The notes under the pieces are model-generated. The model ran no database searches. It saw nothing but the letters and a program-made list of their open reading frames with translations, and was not told where the DNA came from. Below, in pieces: positions 35,851 through 44,963 of a DNA stretch of 64,000 nucleotides. Numbering within the stretch: position 1 is the stretch's first letter; each line of letters opens with the position of its first letter. Source of the DNA: Arachidicoccus soli (GTDB lineage: Bacteria > Bacteroidota > Bacteroidia > Chitinophagales > Chitinophagaceae); assembly GCF_003600625.1 (NCBI RefSeq), contig NZ_CP032489.1, positions 3,844,001 to 3,908,000 of the forward strand, given 5' to 3'. The translations under genes were made by a program, and so were the position numbers.

Positions 35851-36972
35851 TTATTTTAGTAGTTCTTCAATTCTCTTTTCAAGATTGGTCTTAGCATTTT
35901 TGTCTCCGTTGTAACCAGTAAAAATTTCTACAATATTGCCATTTCTGTCAATTAAAAATGATTTTGGAATAGCTCTTATCTTATAAGCTGCCGCTTGTTT
36001 ACTATATAGACCTTTTAAGTCTGAAATATTAGCCCAACTGATATTATCTTTTTGAGAAGCCACTTTCCAGTCGTCCAAATTTGTATCAATAGAAAAACTA
36101 ACCACCTCAAAACCATTTTGGCTATACTTGTTGAAAATATCTTTTAAATCTTTATTTGCCATCCTGCAAGGTCCGCACCAGGATGCCCAAAAGTCTAGTA
36201 GCAAAACCTTGCCTCGATAATCAGATAGCTTTACGTTCTTGCCTGAAAGGTCTTTACCGGAAATGTCTATAAAATGAACTCCTTTTTTTAATTTATCTGT
36301 TGAGATATATTGTTTGATAACATCTCCATATTTAGTATTTTGAAAATTTGGCGGAAATCTATTAAACAACATTCTTAAACTGTCTGTTGTCAAATCATTT
36401 CTTAAAAAGTATAGCTCTTTGATTGTAACTAATGAAGGTTGGAAAGTAGCAATAGTATTTAGTCTGATATCTTTTACTTTTGTATCGATAGCAGATATTT
36501 GTTTCCAAATTCCTTTAGCTTTATTTTCATCGCTTTCCTCCATTGCTTTGGCAGCAAGACTGTCTCTTAACTTATCAAGAGTTGAATGCTTATGTTCAAC
36601 TGAATAATCTATTTTATTTAAAGGAGAGCCTTTTATTGTCAGTTCAGAAAATTTATTTTTATCTCCGGTCAGTGTAATAGCTCTGTTCTCTATCCAAAAG
36701 TTGAAATAAATGAAATCCTTTTCTGGTTTAGGGTATAACCGATAAGTCACTGGTTCCGTTACGCTTCCTTTAAAAAGAAGCTTTTGATGTAGTAGATATG
36801 CCGAATCAATGTTTTGAGTAGAATCAAGATTTACCAAATAAAACTTAGTGCTATCCTTAAATCCCGTTAGATTCGCAGTCACTAAAAACTTGTCTTGTTT
36901 TTGTTGCCCAAATATTTCACAACAAAAAATAGTCAAACCGAAAAATAAAAAAGTGATTTTGAGAGAGTGCAT
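35851..36972 (-). CDS. TlpA-like thiol-disulfide oxidoreductase with N-terminal DUF4369 domain
   Basis: A protein of 373 residues with a signal peptide (FLFFGLTIFCCEIFGQ), so it acts in the periplasm. The N-terminal beta domain (VTANLTGFKDSTKFYLVNLDS) is of the DUF4369 type. A helical linker follows, and then a thioredoxin fold with LLDFWASWCGPCRMANKDL, the CGPC redox motif near 265-268, and the cis-proline loop IRAIPKSFLIDRNGNI. Such proteins are common in Bacteroidota and reduce or isomerise disulfides outside the cytoplasm. It is flanked by an attC-like repeat and may be cassette cargo. No partner gene is adjacent. Confidence 0.85.
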   Translation of the reverse strand: MHSLKITFLFFGLTIFCCEIFGQQKQDKFLVTANLTGFKDSTKFYLVNLDSTQNIDSAYLLHQKLLFKGSVTEPVTYRLYPKPEKDFIYFNFWIENRAITLTGDKNKFSELTIKGSPLNKIDYSVEHKHSTLDKLRDSLAAKAMEESDENKAKGIWKQISAIDTKVKDIRLNTIATFQPSLVTIKELYFLRNDLTTDSLRMLFNRFPPNFQNTKYGDVIKQYISTDKLKKGVHFIDISGKDLSGKNVKLSDYRGKVLLLDFWASWCGPCRMANKDLKDIFNKYSQNGFEVVSFSIDTNLDDWKVASQKDNISWANISDLKGLYSKQAAAYKIRAIPKSFLIDRNGNIVEIFTGYNGDKNAKTNLEKRIEELLK

Positions 36973-37539
36973 GTCTTATGGCTTATAACGCCCAGCGTGT
37001 TTGCGCAGTAGGGTTTAAAAAATAAATTAAATTTAATCGAGTTTAAAGATAAGATTTAAAGGGATATGACTTGAATTGTTATTTATTTTCTATACAACAA
37101 CACGAGAGCAAGCACTGGAAAGTCCCATTGAGGGTAAAATTAAAAGAAAAGAAAACTTCCATTAATTATATATAATTTTTAAAAATGTACTAGACTTAGT
37201 CTATTCGTGAATTAAACTTATGATAACTCAAGCCGACTAAGATTTTTTCTTGATGCCGGTACATTGTTTGGCTTTGAGCATAATCATATAGTGTTATTTT
37301 TTCGCTAGGGTTAATATGAAGCTAAGATTATTCACCACAACTGGACAAAAAATCCACCTTTAAACATAAAGAGAATCTTTTACATTGAATTCTGGGGTTA
37401 CCAAAGAATCGTACGTTTTTTGAGAACGCTACTACTGCTCTATCGTTCAAGTAAATCACATCATAAAACAATATCTCAAAAAGCTGTATCAAAATTCAAT
37501 GTTTCATTATCTTTTGAATAGTCCCGTTTTTTATATTTC
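36973..37539. other. No gene recognised, upstream region of the TlpA-like gene
   Basis: About 570 bp of AT-rich DNA without a long open frame. Reading on the minus strand just before the TlpA start there is GCTGGGCGTTATAAGCC, similar to the GTTGGGCGTAAG at the attC-like repeat, which hints at a shared cassette boundary. No RNA gene is seen. Confidence 0.4.
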
Positions 37540-37593
37540 ATGAAAATAGGCTATGCAAGGATAAGTACCCAAGACCAGAAATTGGAGCTCTAA
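37540..37593 (+). pseudogene. N-terminal remnant of a serine recombinase (resolvase/invertase)
   Basis: The first 17 codons read MKIGYARISTQDQKLEL, the well-conserved start of the resolvase family in which the serine of ARIST is the nucleophile. The frame then stops (TAA at 37591) and no further resolvase sequence follows in any frame, so only a fragment remains. Confidence 0.65.
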
Positions 37594-37662
37594 AAGGATG
37601 TTGTTCGTCGGACGGATACCTTCTAGTGGCCTATAACCGAACCCAATATTACCAGTAGAATC

Positions 37663-38337
37663 CTATCCTTCGTCATTTTTTGAGTTATAATATTTCAGCA
37701 TTGCAGTCTGTAATTCCGTTTGTTTAGCAAGCGCTTGTTCGTCGCTTATTATTGTCATTGAAATAGCTGTCTCTTGATTTAAAACATCTAAAAGTTTTTT
37801 ACGGATAAGTTGACTTTCTCTTTCAATTCGTTCGTGTCCAACTGGTGAATAAACATTCCGTTTGATTAATACTTTATCAAAGTTGTAACCAAGAGATTTT
37901 CCCATTTCAAAAAGTAAGTTAGCAAGTAATTCTTCGTTACGAACACTCCAAATAGTTAGACTATCATTTGTTTCAACCTTAATACATAAGTTGTCAAAAT
38001 ACTCTTTCCAAGCATCAATAACATTTTTGTATTTTTTATCGCCAGAAAATTCTAGATCAATACGATTTAGAGCCTCAACGTGTGAAGCCGAAAGTGTCGC
38101 TCCTCGACTTGCCATAAGCATTTTAAAAATATTCAATTTCCGATTTTGTATTTCTCTATTTCGGTCAAGATATTTTTGAAGTTGAACAGCTACAATTGGT
38201 CCTAAAATTATTGCTAGGAGTGTCAATATTTCATTTAAACTCAAAATTGGTTTTGAAGGAACATTTGGACTTTCAGCCTGTCCAAATACCAGCGTCGCTG
38301 CCGTAATAAAGATTAAAAAGGTTATTGTTCTTTTCAT
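37663..38337 (-). CDS. DUF6680-like membrane-anchored protein of unknown function
   Basis: A protein of 224 residues. It opens with a hydrophobic stretch (ITFLIFITAATLVFGQ) that looks like a signal peptide, then a second hydrophobic segment (LNEILTLLAIILGPIVAVQLQ), then YLDRNREIQNRKLNIFKMLMASRGATLSASHVEALNRIDLEF, the pattern of the DUF6680 family. The rest is helical. The function is unknown. It lies on the same strand as the TlpA-like and tandem-HTH genes, separated by repeats and remnants, so the three may be independent passengers. Confidence 0.6.
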   Translation of the reverse strand: MKRTITFLIFITAATLVFGQAESPNVPSKPILSLNEILTLLAIILGPIVAVQLQKYLDRNREIQNRKLNIFKMLMASRGATLSASHVEALNRIDLEFSGDKKYKNVIDAWKEYFDNLCIKVETNDSLTIWSVRNEELLANLLFEMGKSLGYNFDKVLIKRNVYSPVGHERIERESQLIRKKLLDVLNQETAISMTIISDEQALAKQTELQTAMLKYYNSKNDEG

Positions 38338-38619
38338 ATTGCCATTATATGTTAGTATCTTTTGAAACTTACTAGTAACGATAAGCAGACCTTTGTGCAG
38401 ATGGGGAATTTAGATTCCGTCTTTCAGAAACCAAAGCCCAATAGAATTGCAAATGTTTATTACTCTTACACTAAGCCTCGTTTGCGCAAAACCAACATGC
38501 TCATTGCGCAAGTCAAAAATAATCGAAATAATTTTAATAATTGGGCTAAACATTATATTTCATGAATACAAAGGAAGAAATAATTTGTACCCAAACTCTT
38601 AAGCCCTGTTAGACACCTT

Positions 38620-38819
38620 GGTTTGGATTGAGCCTGTTCTGGATGAACTTATCAACTACCAAAATAAATATCAAAAGAGTCAACAGCCATAGAATGCAAG
38701 CCGTCAATAAACATATTCTGATAGCTGTGTTGACTTATAATATAAAGAAATACTTCAACCGAAGAAATTTGCCGGCATTAGTAGAAGCTACGCAAAAAGG
38801 AGTTTTTGCCCTTTACTAA
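38620..38819 (+). pseudogene. C-terminal remnant of an IS1182-type transposase
   Basis: In one frame the sequence reads WIEPVLDELINYQN; after a one-base shift it continues as KRVNSHRMQAVNKHILIAVLTYNIKKYFN. Together these are the characteristic end of IS1182-family transposases (VEPV-LG-L-NY ... RVN-RG--QANKH-LMA-L-YNLKKY). The remainder of the gene is missing. The preceding 280 bp after 38337 hold no recognised gene. Confidence 0.65.
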
Positions 38820-39160
38820 AACTACCACTTCGACTAAGCTAGATTAACCCAAATTCCGCAATAGGAATTAAAATCGTTGCAAATAAATGAGAACCAATAT
38901 ATAAAGTCTTATTTCTTCTAATGTGTATCATTAGGAAATTTCAGAGAAAAACCGACTGAAAAGCAATACAGACAGTAAAGCCTTTTAATGTGGTCTAAAA
39001 ATTTAGAAAAGATCTATTGTGGCATTTGGGATTAAGCAGTGTAGTTTTTATAGATTTTCCCTTTTCCCAAACTGGTCATTTGATTTTTTCCGGTTGCCAT
39101 TTTTCTTCAGATTTTGCAATATTATTCGATTATTTACGCAAAAAAAGAAACAAGAATATA
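38820..39160. other. No gene recognised, downstream end of the transfer operon
   Basis: About 340 bp of AT-rich DNA between the transposase remnant and the last transfer gene. A small inverted repeat AATTCC/GGAATT near 38860 is visible. I see no T-rich hairpin that would be a convincing terminator for the transfer operon. Confidence 0.4.
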
Positions 39161-41098
39161 TCATTTCATGTTTTCTATTTCATCATAGATTTTTTGTTGG
39201 TAAGTCAAAAGAAATTTTCTCTTTTGCTCCGGGCTTCCGAAGTCATAATATTTCGGCAGTTGCCGGTAATATTTTTTTTCATCAATGAGTGACCCAAGAT
39301 CTATTTTTATTTTGCATTTGAATGTATTGGTTTGATAAGATGACAAATCATTGTTTTCGTTTCCCCGGGATACAATGGCGACGACTTCCCCTGCATTCTG
39401 ATTAGCAATTTTTGAAGGAGGAATAACAGTATCCATTCGTTCATTAAGATTTATCGAAGTTCTTGCACGGTCGATATTAATTCCCGTGCTGCTCTGCTTA
39501 ATTCTACCGAATAATGTTTCCAGCCATTGTAAAGTACCCTTTGAGCGGACTGCGCCTGCAATAACGCTGCCCATTAGAGAATAAATTGTTTCCGCCGTTT
39601 TCTCACCGTATTGCTGAATAAATTGTGGTAGTTCCTGTAAGCCAAGGATTACGGCTACTTTATTACTTCTAGCTGTGGCAATCAAATTTTCTATTTTATG
39701 TAAATAAAGTGTGGGGACTTCATCAATAATTAAAGCGCATGGATTGTTTCCCCGGGAATTGATTTCCGATATTGTCCGGTTCAGAATTGCCGCATAAAAA
39801 GCACTATTAATATTCTGTTCGTCAATGCTGTTGGCTAATACAAGAATACTTTTAGGGTTACTGATTTTCAGGTCCAGGTCATTTCCTGAAAACACCCAAA
39901 ATGTTTCCGGTGTGGCAAGCCGTGAAATATTGATGCGTAGCGTTCCGACCTGTCCCTCTAATTGTTCCAATGCTTTATTTTTATAGGACGATACAAAGGA
40001 TGATAGCAAGCTGCGGACTTCTATCATGGAAAATAAATGATTAAATATAGTCTCATAAGGCAATGCAAGGAATGCCAGTAAATGAGGCAAGGAAGAATAC
40101 TTTCCACCGTCTTTATGTGCTAGAAAATAAATACTCGCAGACAGAAAATTAATAGCGGATTGCGTGAAAAACTGGTCTGAACCACCTCCACTGCCTTTAT
40201 CGCCTTTCTTTAATGCCGAGACAATAGCATCAGCCGTTTCACCTGCTTTGGCAAGTGTACTGATATAGCGCGGTAATAATGGATTAACGCGCCTTGAATA
40301 TTCTATCTCTCCTAAGTTGATACAATGAAATGCATGACCCTTCAAAGCACCGTTATTTTGTTTATTTTTCAAGTAGTTATAATAGGTAATGGAAGCAAGG
40401 GTGGGATATTTAAAATCATATACAAGCATGGAATATCCCTTTGCCAAAAATTGCTTTATAGACGGGATAATCACGCTCTCACTTTTACCGGAACCCGGCA
40501 CACCTATTACCATTATTCCTCTGAAAGGGTTAATGTTCATCCATCCTTCATTAATTTTTTTACGGTAATAAAATTGCATCGGCAGATTCAGCAACTCGGG
40601 ATCATCAATATATTCCCTGTTCTGTTCAAAGCTTTCCTCTTCTTCATTCCAAATATCTTTTTTTAATTTGGTCTTTAATCTTTTGGTAAGATTGGCAATA
40701 GAGACATTCAGTATTACTGCCCCCAACAAGTAGCATATTCCATAGGAAAGAATTTGCGTGTTGCCACCGGTATTTTTTAAGAAAAAAATGCTTGCCCCGA
40801 AAAGGATAATGCCTATAATAAAAGGAATCAGAAATTGTTTATAGAAATTGAATGCAAGTTTCTTTTTAGCATTGGCACAAAGTGCCATAATAACAATAAA
40901 CAAGAACAATACCCAATGACTGTGATAAGGATTTGTCAGTATCTCTATTTTCCATAATTTGGAATTAATCATTGCAGCATATCTGTTGGCATTATAATTC
41001 AGTGACAATGTATTGATATAGACATCTAGAAGCACATAGAGATAAATAAACATCTCCAACATTCCATATATCTTGTGTAAATGCGGTCGCTGTTCCAT
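39161..41098 (-). CDS. Type IV secretion coupling protein (TraG/TraD/VirD4 type)
   Basis: A protein of 645 residues from ATG 41098; an earlier ATG at 41140 would overlap the upstream gene by 23 bp and is less likely. Three or four membrane helices fill the first 130 residues. The ATPase domain has Walker A VIGVPGSGKSESVIIPS (about 200) and Walker B ALIIDEVPTLYL (about 454), and the VirD4 landmarks YDFKYPTL and LGLQELPQFIQQYGEK. It brings the DNA-relaxase complex to the transfer channel. In Bacteroidota elements it is also called MobC. It is the last gene of the transfer operon; no relaxase gene is in the window. Confidence 0.88.
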   Translation of the reverse strand: MEQRPHLHKIYGMLEMFIYLYVLLDVYINTLSLNYNANRYAAMINSKLWKIEILTNPYHSHWVLFLFIVIMALCANAKKKLAFNFYKQFLIPFIIGIILFGASIFFLKNTGGNTQILSYGICYLLGAVILNVSIANLTKRLKTKLKKDIWNEEEESFEQNREYIDDPELLNLPMQFYYRKKINEGWMNINPFRGIMVIGVPGSGKSESVIIPSIKQFLAKGYSMLVYDFKYPTLASITYYNYLKNKQNNGALKGHAFHCINLGEIEYSRRVNPLLPRYISTLAKAGETADAIVSALKKGDKGSGGGSDQFFTQSAINFLSASIYFLAHKDGGKYSSLPHLLAFLALPYETIFNHLFSMIEVRSLLSSFVSSYKNKALEQLEGQVGTLRINISRLATPETFWVFSGNDLDLKISNPKSILVLANSIDEQNINSAFYAAILNRTISEINSRGNNPCALIIDEVPTLYLHKIENLIATARSNKVAVILGLQELPQFIQQYGEKTAETIYSLMGSVIAGAVRSKGTLQWLETLFGRIKQSSTGINIDRARTSINLNERMDTVIPPSKIANQNAGEVVAIVSRGNENNDLSSYQTNTFKCKIKIDLGSLIDEKKYYRQLPKYYDFGSPEQKRKFLLTYQQKIYDEIENMK

Positions 41099-41117
41099 AT
41101 CTCTGCATTTATAAAGA

Positions 41118-41624
41118 TTACAGGATAACCTTAAAGCCAAGATTCAATGAAGGCTGCCAATGTTCCATATCTTTATAACCGGACAGGTATAAGACTTTCT
41201 GATTGACAGTAAACAATAATTTATCCGACAAATAAAAATTCTCTTCAAAACCAATAAAAGGGAAATAAATAAGACTGTGATTGTCGGAGCCTCCGCTTCC
41301 GCCCAGCATAAATTTAGAGTTGAAGTTTTTTGTAGAAGACAATTTGCCTTTATAAAAAATCCCGAGACTGAGAATCTTGTCATTGCTCCTCCAATCATAA
41401 TGTTTCCGCAGAAAGTTAGAATAAAAAATACCATCGAGTATCGCACCCCAGGTCGAATAATTATCAGAGGAGGTTTCCAATGAGAGTGAAATAAATTTGC
41501 TGTTGGGTGTGGAAGCCCCTGCGGAAAGGGAAAGGTCTGATATGGGATTTTGCGCAATTCCCCTTGATGTAAAAAACAGCAAGATGCAAGCCGTTATAAT
41601 CAATGTGGGAAATAACTTTTTCAT
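41118..41624 (-). CDS. Predicted outer membrane beta-barrel protein of the transfer operon (TraO position)
   Basis: A protein of 168 residues with a signal peptide (LIITACILLFFTSRGIAQ). The mature part has alternating beta strands with aromatic girdles and ends in LNLGFKVIL, a pattern of small outer membrane barrels. It lies after traN, where CTnDOT-type elements place traO, but I see no firm sequence match to TraO. It could be the outer membrane part of the transfer machine or an accessory barrel. Confidence 0.5.
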   Translation of the reverse strand: MKKLFPTLIITACILLFFTSRGIAQNPISDLSLSAGASTPNSKFISLSLETSSDNYSTWGAILDGIFYSNFLRKHYDWRSNDKILSLGIFYKGKLSSTKNFNSKFMLGGSGGSDNHSLIYFPFIGFEENFYLSDKLLFTVNQKVLYLSGYKDMEHWQPSLNLGFKVIL

Positions 41625-41638
41625 AATAGATATTTGGA

Positions 41639-42523
41639 TCAGTAAATAGATTCGGATTTCAGCAATTGGTTATACTCAAATTTCAAATCCAGTTTCCGAC
41701 CGGAGTATTGGACTTCATCAAGCTGTATTTCAAATAGTTTTTCGGCAGGAAAAGTAAATTTCTTAAAGATGTAAAAATTCCTCCAATGATTCTTAATTAT
41801 TGCTCCTTCAGCCGGGTATAAAGCATAATACGGCTTAAACTCAATATCCTGACTGATGGTAGCATTCAAAATATGCTTATCAATAACTTTAAATCTTATC
41901 TGGTCTATACCGAACTGAAGTTTTGTATTATTCTTGGCGCCGACATCTAACATGATATAATCACCAAAAGAATAAATATTATTAATCCAAAAGTCCAACC
42001 CGTAGCTTTTCGTCTTAATATTATAGATGCTTCGTTTTTTATTAAACGCTTTTAATGCCAAATCAAAACATTGCTGCCTGTTTAATACATCAGCTTGGTT
42101 AATCGTTAAGCCGTTGTTTGGATTGAGGGTAATTACATAATCACCATCTGTTGATGTGGTATTATTTGTTACCTGTAATTTATAAACGGTAATGAAGGAG
42201 GAGGTCACAATGGTAACGGTAAATACACTCCCCGGATGAACTTTGGATGTGTCTGGTTTCAAACGGAAAATATTCTTTTCCGGTAAGTCGCCGTGAACAT
42301 CATTGGAAGAAATATCTACATACTTGATAGGGTCCGGAGAAACGAAATGGGTGGTGCTGTTTAATGGTATTACCGCCCTATTGACATCCCTTTCATTAAT
42401 AGAAGTGTTACCTGTATATACAGAATAATCGCCATACTTTCTTTGCATACTATCCGTTATTTGCGAGAAAGCCGCATTTAGCATGGCACAAAACAGGAGA
42501 ATAGATAAGCATCTTTTTTTCAT
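41639..42523 (-). CDS. traN: Conjugative transposon protein TraN
   Basis: A protein of 294 residues with signal peptide (ILLFCAMLNAAFSQ). It matches the TraN (DUF4138) family: VYTGNTSINERDVNRAVIPLNSTTHFVSPDPIKYVDISS at the mature start, then FRLKPDTSKVHPGSVFTVTIVTSSFITVYKL and a C-terminal domain with KPYYALYPAEGAIIKNHWRNFYIFKKFTFP. TraN is regarded as the periplasmic/outer membrane part of the mating apparatus, comparable to VirB9. It follows traM by 25 bp on the same strand. Confidence 0.88.
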   Translation of the reverse strand: MKKRCLSILLFCAMLNAAFSQITDSMQRKYGDYSVYTGNTSINERDVNRAVIPLNSTTHFVSPDPIKYVDISSNDVHGDLPEKNIFRLKPDTSKVHPGSVFTVTIVTSSFITVYKLQVTNNTTSTDGDYVITLNPNNGLTINQADVLNRQQCFDLALKAFNKKRSIYNIKTKSYGLDFWINNIYSFGDYIMLDVGAKNNTKLQFGIDQIRFKVIDKHILNATISQDIEFKPYYALYPAEGAIIKNHWRNFYIFKKFTFPAEKLFEIQLDEVQYSGRKLDLKFEYNQLLKSESIY

Positions 42524-42548
42524 GACGGATGATTGAATGTTGAATAGA

Positions 42549-43802
42549 TTAATTGTTTTTAGCCGTGTTATCTTCTTGTAAAAAAACGATGTAGTTATAT
42601 TTCAAAAAGGCTTTGTCCTTTTTCAATAAATTAGATAAAGTGGTCGTGGTGGTATTGAATAAGCCTGCAAGCAGGTTGGTCTTAACATCTGAATTATCCG
42701 GTGTTACTACTTGTGAAAGACCCTGCGAGGCTTGTGACCCGATATCTTTGGTAAACTCCCTGAAATTGCTTCCGGGAACATATAATCCCAAGTAACCGTC
42801 ATTATCAAATACATCCATTTTTACATGCAATGAAACATTATTATACATTATTTGGGCAATGCTGATATTTACCCTTTGTTTTTGAAAGCCGGTAACAACT
42901 CCATACAAATACGTCCCTTTTTTGATAAGGTAGTCTCCGGCATATATATCTTTTAGCAGCCTGATACGCACTCGCGAGCCAAGCGTCGCTTTTACATCCT
43001 CGTCTATCATTGCCGGAATGTCGTTATTCTCCTTATTAAAATCACTTACTGTATTAAAAGATTGACCGGTATTATTTTTAACGGTAGAAATATGCAGCAG
43101 CTTTAATGAGCTGTCGCTCTTTTCCTCGAAGGATTTGGCATATTGGTCTTTCGTCTCCTTCCTTTTGTCATTGCTTGTTTCGTTACCGCCCCGTTCTTTC
43201 TGTATGCTGTCCAGATAATGCATCTGGTCTTTAAATACCCGCATTTGATTATTATAAGAGGCCGGGTCAATGTTTTCAGCTACATTATTTGTGTTATTTT
43301 TATTGTTGTCAGATAGATTCTGTTTATTATCGATATTATTTTTTACATAATCATTTTGAGGATACTTTACGCTTTCGTCACTTTCATCGAAGTGGTCATT
43401 ATTAGGATTATAAGTTTCCAATTGCCGGTTAATAAGCGCCCTTTTCTTGTTCAGTACTGAGGTAAGGCTGTCGAGATTTCTCTGCGAATAACCGGTTGTA
43501 TTTTGCCCCTCATCCCCTAGTTGGTTATCACTATAAACATTTCCCTGAATGTCGGTCATCGTTGTAGCATCTCTTGCTTGTTTAAAGGCTTGTTGGTAGG
43601 CATCGAACTTATCCTTTATCTGTGCTTTTGTAATTGCGGTATCTACACCCGGCATAGAAGTATTCATTCCGCTGTGCTGAATATCCGGCACTTTAGCCGG
43701 ACTTGCTTTCATTTTCCCGCCGAAAATGAAAAAACCAATGATTAAGAATGGAACCGTTATTAATGGTACAATATATTTAGGGTGTCTGAAATTAATTTTC
43801 AT
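42549..43802 (-). CDS. traM: Conjugative transposon protein TraM
   Basis: A protein of 417 residues. It has one N-terminal membrane helix (YIVPLITVPFLIIGFFIFGGK), a long hydrophilic and coiled, asparagine-rich middle, and the conserved TraM C-terminal domain: ATLGSRVRIRLLKDIYAGDYLIKKGTYLYGVVTGFQKQRVNISI (near 270-315) and GLYVPGSNFREFTKDIGSQASQG. It is the VirB10-like part of the channel that spans the envelope. Its start overlaps the end of the preceding gene by 11 bp. Confidence 0.88.
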   Translation of the reverse strand: MKINFRHPKYIVPLITVPFLIIGFFIFGGKMKASPAKVPDIQHSGMNTSMPGVDTAITKAQIKDKFDAYQQAFKQARDATTMTDIQGNVYSDNQLGDEGQNTTGYSQRNLDSLTSVLNKKRALINRQLETYNPNNDHFDESDESVKYPQNDYVKNNIDNKQNLSDNNKNNTNNVAENIDPASYNNQMRVFKDQMHYLDSIQKERGGNETSNDKRKETKDQYAKSFEEKSDSSLKLLHISTVKNNTGQSFNTVSDFNKENNDIPAMIDEDVKATLGSRVRIRLLKDIYAGDYLIKKGTYLYGVVTGFQKQRVNISIAQIMYNNVSLHVKMDVFDNDGYLGLYVPGSNFREFTKDIGSQASQGLSQVVTPDNSDVKTNLLAGLFNTTTTTLSNLLKKDKAFLKYNYIVFLQEDNTAKNN

Positions 43803-44361
43803 GGGGAATTGATTTACTTTTTATTAAAATACTGCTTGCCTCAACCATTGTAGGCGACCTAATCTGTTCAACGGTTATTACAGGAATACTTTTATCTTTG
43901 CCGGATGTCAGCTCATTGAACTGATCCATAACGCGTACAAAAATCAAGGTATCGTCAAAAGTCATTTTTTGAAGACTCATTAAGTACTGTAATGTGTCCT
44001 TTAATGTTTTGACTTTTTTGAGATTGGAAAACGAAAAGGCAATTTGCGGCAAAGCTTCACCCGTATCAATACCAGGGCGGGTAATATGTATGTCAGACAA
44101 CCGCAATCCTTTCCCGGATTTAAAAGCATCTGTAAAAAAATACAATCCTAAAAAATTAATAACCGGTAATATCAACATAATAGCCATCATCTTTTTAGGA
44201 TGCCGCTTTATACATTTGTCTAAGAGTACTTTTCCTTTTCTGATTACAGGTTGAAATTCATTTTTAATTTCAGTATAAGCCAGCCGGATATTGCTTGTAC
44301 CTCCGTTTTTCTTCAACTTAAAAAAGCTTCTGCGTTTCATTTTGTAAGTCTTTGTTTTCAA
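43792..44361 (-). CDS. Unrecognised single-pass membrane protein of the transfer operon (TraL position)
   Basis: A protein of 189 residues, or 182 if started at the second ATG. Basic N-terminus, one membrane helix (MMAIMLILPVINFLGLYFFT, residues about 55-75), and a hydrophilic C-terminal part predicted to be periplasmic. In CTnDOT-type operons this place between traK and traM is held by the small TraL, but this protein is nearly twice as long and I see no clear homology. It overlaps traK by 44 bp and traM by 11 bp, so it is firmly part of the operon. Confidence 0.6.
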   Translation of the reverse strand: MKTKTYKMKRRSFFKLKKNGGTSNIRLAYTEIKNEFQPVIRKGKVLLDKCIKRHPKKMMAIMLILPVINFLGLYFFTDAFKSGKGLRLSDIHITRPGIDTGEALPQIAFSFSNLKKVKTLKDTLQYLMSLQKMTFDDTLIFVRVMDQFNELTSGKDKSIPVITVEQIRSPTMVEASSILIKSKSIPHEN

Positions 44362-44938
44362 TAATCTTCCAATTGGTAATAAGCACTCCGTATGGGTTGC
44401 TATCCGTTTTTACCGGTTGGTCAATTAAATAACCTTCCGTAATTAGAGAACGTATGGTAATCATGGACGGCCGTTGTATCTTTTGTTTTCCATAGTATAT
44501 AAAATGACCGGAGTTCATATCTATCAGGACGCTATCGGCGACCAAAGTAGAGACACTGTTTGTTGCAATAAGGTTAGTGAAGTACCCTTTTTCCTTTAAC
44601 GTATTGTACTGTGCTACACCGGAAGCGTCTACCAAATACATTGCTTTTTGCATTTGGCTTTCAATAAACTTATCATCTGGCGGGAGCGTAAAAAAGAATT
44701 GGTGGAACGTTTCAACTGCAGTTTTATATTCCACCTTCTTATAGTTGTCCATATCAGCATTGACCGCGACAAGCGGAATGTTTTTATCCAGAACATAAAT
44801 ATGTTTACGCTCGGATGTTATCATCTTAGTTGTGTATGACAAGGCAATAATGACGATTATAATCGCCGTTACCATCGATGTGATGGCTATCCAAAGAGCC
44901 ATCTTCATTTTTGTTTCAATGTTTTTAATAAAGGGCAT
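44318..44938 (-). CDS. traK: Conjugative transposon protein TraK
   Basis: A protein of 206 residues with the TraK pattern: N-terminal membrane helix (ALWIAITSMVTAIIIVIIALSY), then SERKHIYVLDKNIPLVAVNADMDNYKKVEYKTAVETFHQFFFTLPPD near 40-90, and the C-terminal YYGKQKIQRPSMITIRSLITEGYLI. TraK is the VirB8-like inner membrane part of the transfer channel. It starts 25 bp after the TraJ gene and overlaps the next gene. Confidence 0.88.
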   Translation of the reverse strand: MPFIKNIETKMKMALWIAITSMVTAIIIVIIALSYTTKMITSERKHIYVLDKNIPLVAVNADMDNYKKVEYKTAVETFHQFFFTLPPDDKFIESQMQKAMYLVDASGVAQYNTLKEKGYFTNLIATNSVSTLVADSVLIDMNSGHFIYYGKQKIQRPSMITIRSLITEGYLIDQPVKTDSNPYGVLITNWKIIENKDLQNETQKLF

Positions 44939-44963
44939 AACCTGTTGTTTAGTTTATAAATAA

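Noticed and set aside
38362-38565. Small plus-strand open frame of 67 codons
   Set aside because: Its composition is not protein-like, there is no ribosome site or family match, and it lies in a region of element remnants.
41118-41624. Firm assignment as TraO
   Set aside because: Only position and barrel-like pattern support it; no TraO motif could be recognised by eye.
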